Assembly: GCA_946887065.1 (NCBI GenBank)
Contig: CAMPKL010000025.1
Coordinates: 1-14,591 of the forward strand
Length of the DNA stretch: 14,591 nucleotides
Direction of reading: 5' to 3'
Source: an uncultured Bryobacterales bacterium
GTDB taxonomy: Bacteria > Acidobacteriota > Terriglobia > Bryobacterales > UBA6623
The position numbers and the translations under genes are program-made. A model generated the notes under the pieces. It searched no databases. It saw only the letters and a program-made list of their open reading frames with translations, and was not told the DNA's origin. How positions within the stretch are numbered: position 1 is the first letter of the stretch; every line of letters starts with the position of its first letter. Below, in pieces: positions 14,094-14,591 of this stretch.

Positions 14094-14591
14094 CTGGAAA
14101 AGGCACGTGCGCGAACGCCTCGGAGACCTCGGCCTTAGCCCCGAACGGGAAGCCGACGTCGTTGAAGAGATCGCGCAAGACCTTGAGGGGCGCTTCGCCG
14201 ACTTTGTCGCCCAGGGCCTCAGCGAACGCCAAGCGCTCCAGGAGATCGACCGAATGGAAGCCGACTGGTCGCCGCTGGTCATCGCGCTACGAGAGACCAA
14301 GGGCGAGAGCCTCGGCCGTCGATTCGATCGCGCCGATCCGCCGCAGGCACCCAGCCCACGTTTGGCGGGCCTGGTCGATGCGCTCCGGCAAGATTTGAAG
14401 TCCGCCCGGCATCACTTAGCGGCGCGCCCTTGGACGAACGCTTTGGCGGCGCTGTTGCTTGCCGTAGGCGTGGGCGCCGCCGCAGTTGCGTTCATTGCGG
14501 TGCGTGCCGTACTTTTCCCGCAACTGCAGTTCGACGACGCCGAGCGCGTCGTCGTACTGCACCACCGGGGTCGCTCGTCCGGCCGCGAGAT
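14086..14591 (+). CDS. ADOP-family (MacB/FtsX-like) ABC permease, partial at window end
   Basis: 168 codons are visible from ATG 14086, with GGAG 6 bases upstream. The cytoplasmic N-terminal region (about 1-65: VVEEIAQDLEGRF, GLSERQALQEI) matches the prefix of ADOP permeases. The classic entry LRQDLKSARHHLAARPWTNA precedes the first membrane segment (about 119-144). After it begins the periplasmic MacB_PCD part (FDDAERVVVLHH). Full-length family members have about 800 or more residues with two FtsX halves and no ATPase of their own. The rest lies beyond the window. The start overlaps the PadR stop by 8 bases, indicating co-translation. Confidence 0.87.
   Translation, partial: MRDWKRHVRERLGDLGLSPEREADVVEEIAQDLEGRFADFVAQGLSERQALQEIDRMEADWSPLVIALRETKGESLGRRFDRADPPQAPSPRLAGLVDALRQDLKSARHHLAARPWTNALAALLLAVGVGAAAVAFIAVRAVLFPQLQFDDAERVVVLHHRGRSSGRE

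Overview
The window looks like a piece of an Acidobacteriota chromosome, most likely a Bryobacterales/Solibacter-type genome. This is inferred from gene content rather than a marker gene. It carries a PSD1-type cytochrome c/DUF1549/DUF1553 protein, a very large Oar-like TonB-dependent receptor with a carboxypeptidase-regulatory N-terminus, two PadR regulators each fused by overlapping codons to an ADOP-type (Acidobacterial duplicated orphan permease) protein, and several lineage-specific secreted proteins. The DNA is GC-rich. I see no RNA genes, CRISPR, insertion sequences or phage genes.

Left part, minus strand (1-6644). At the edge is a PSD1 cytochrome-like gene whose frame is interrupted by a TAG at 110-112. 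The same frame continues past the stop to the window edge with clear family sequence, so the gene looks broken, or is read through. Upstream of it is a tightly stitched four-gene cassette read from 6644 down to 2518: a PadR repressor, a half-length ADOP-like membrane protein with a C-terminal Cys/His zinc-site candidate, an ABC ATPase, and a polytopic permease. All three junctions are stop/start overlaps (1, 8 and 4 bases). A perfect 7+7 palindrome sits just upstream of the PadR gene and is the natural operator candidate.

Middle, minus strand (6745-11291). A strong hairpin follows the 1129-residue TonB-dependent receptor. The receptor is preceded by a leader containing an ATACAT-N12-ATGTAT inverted repeat beside a TTGACA. 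Upstream is a stand-alone 3-hydroxyacyl-CoA dehydrogenase with an intact catalytic set.

Right part, plus strand (11422-14591). A secreted Thr/Glu-rich repeat protein of unknown function comes first. After a 283-base gap come a secreted helical protein and, overlapping its last 34 bases, a GTG-started 64-residue protein with 11 cysteines. After a 200-base spacer with a good promoter and operator candidate comes a second PadR gene, overlapped by 8 bases by the start of an ADOP-family permease that runs off the window.

Functionally there are two independently regulated PadR/transporter modules, one outer-membrane receptor for a large or complex substrate, one fatty-acid or related hydroxyacyl oxidation enzyme, and an unexplained pair (secreted helical protein plus Cys-rich protein). 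The most interesting items are the in-frame amber codon, the ADOP/zinc-site hybrid linked to a classical ABC exporter, and the overlapping Cys-rich small gene.
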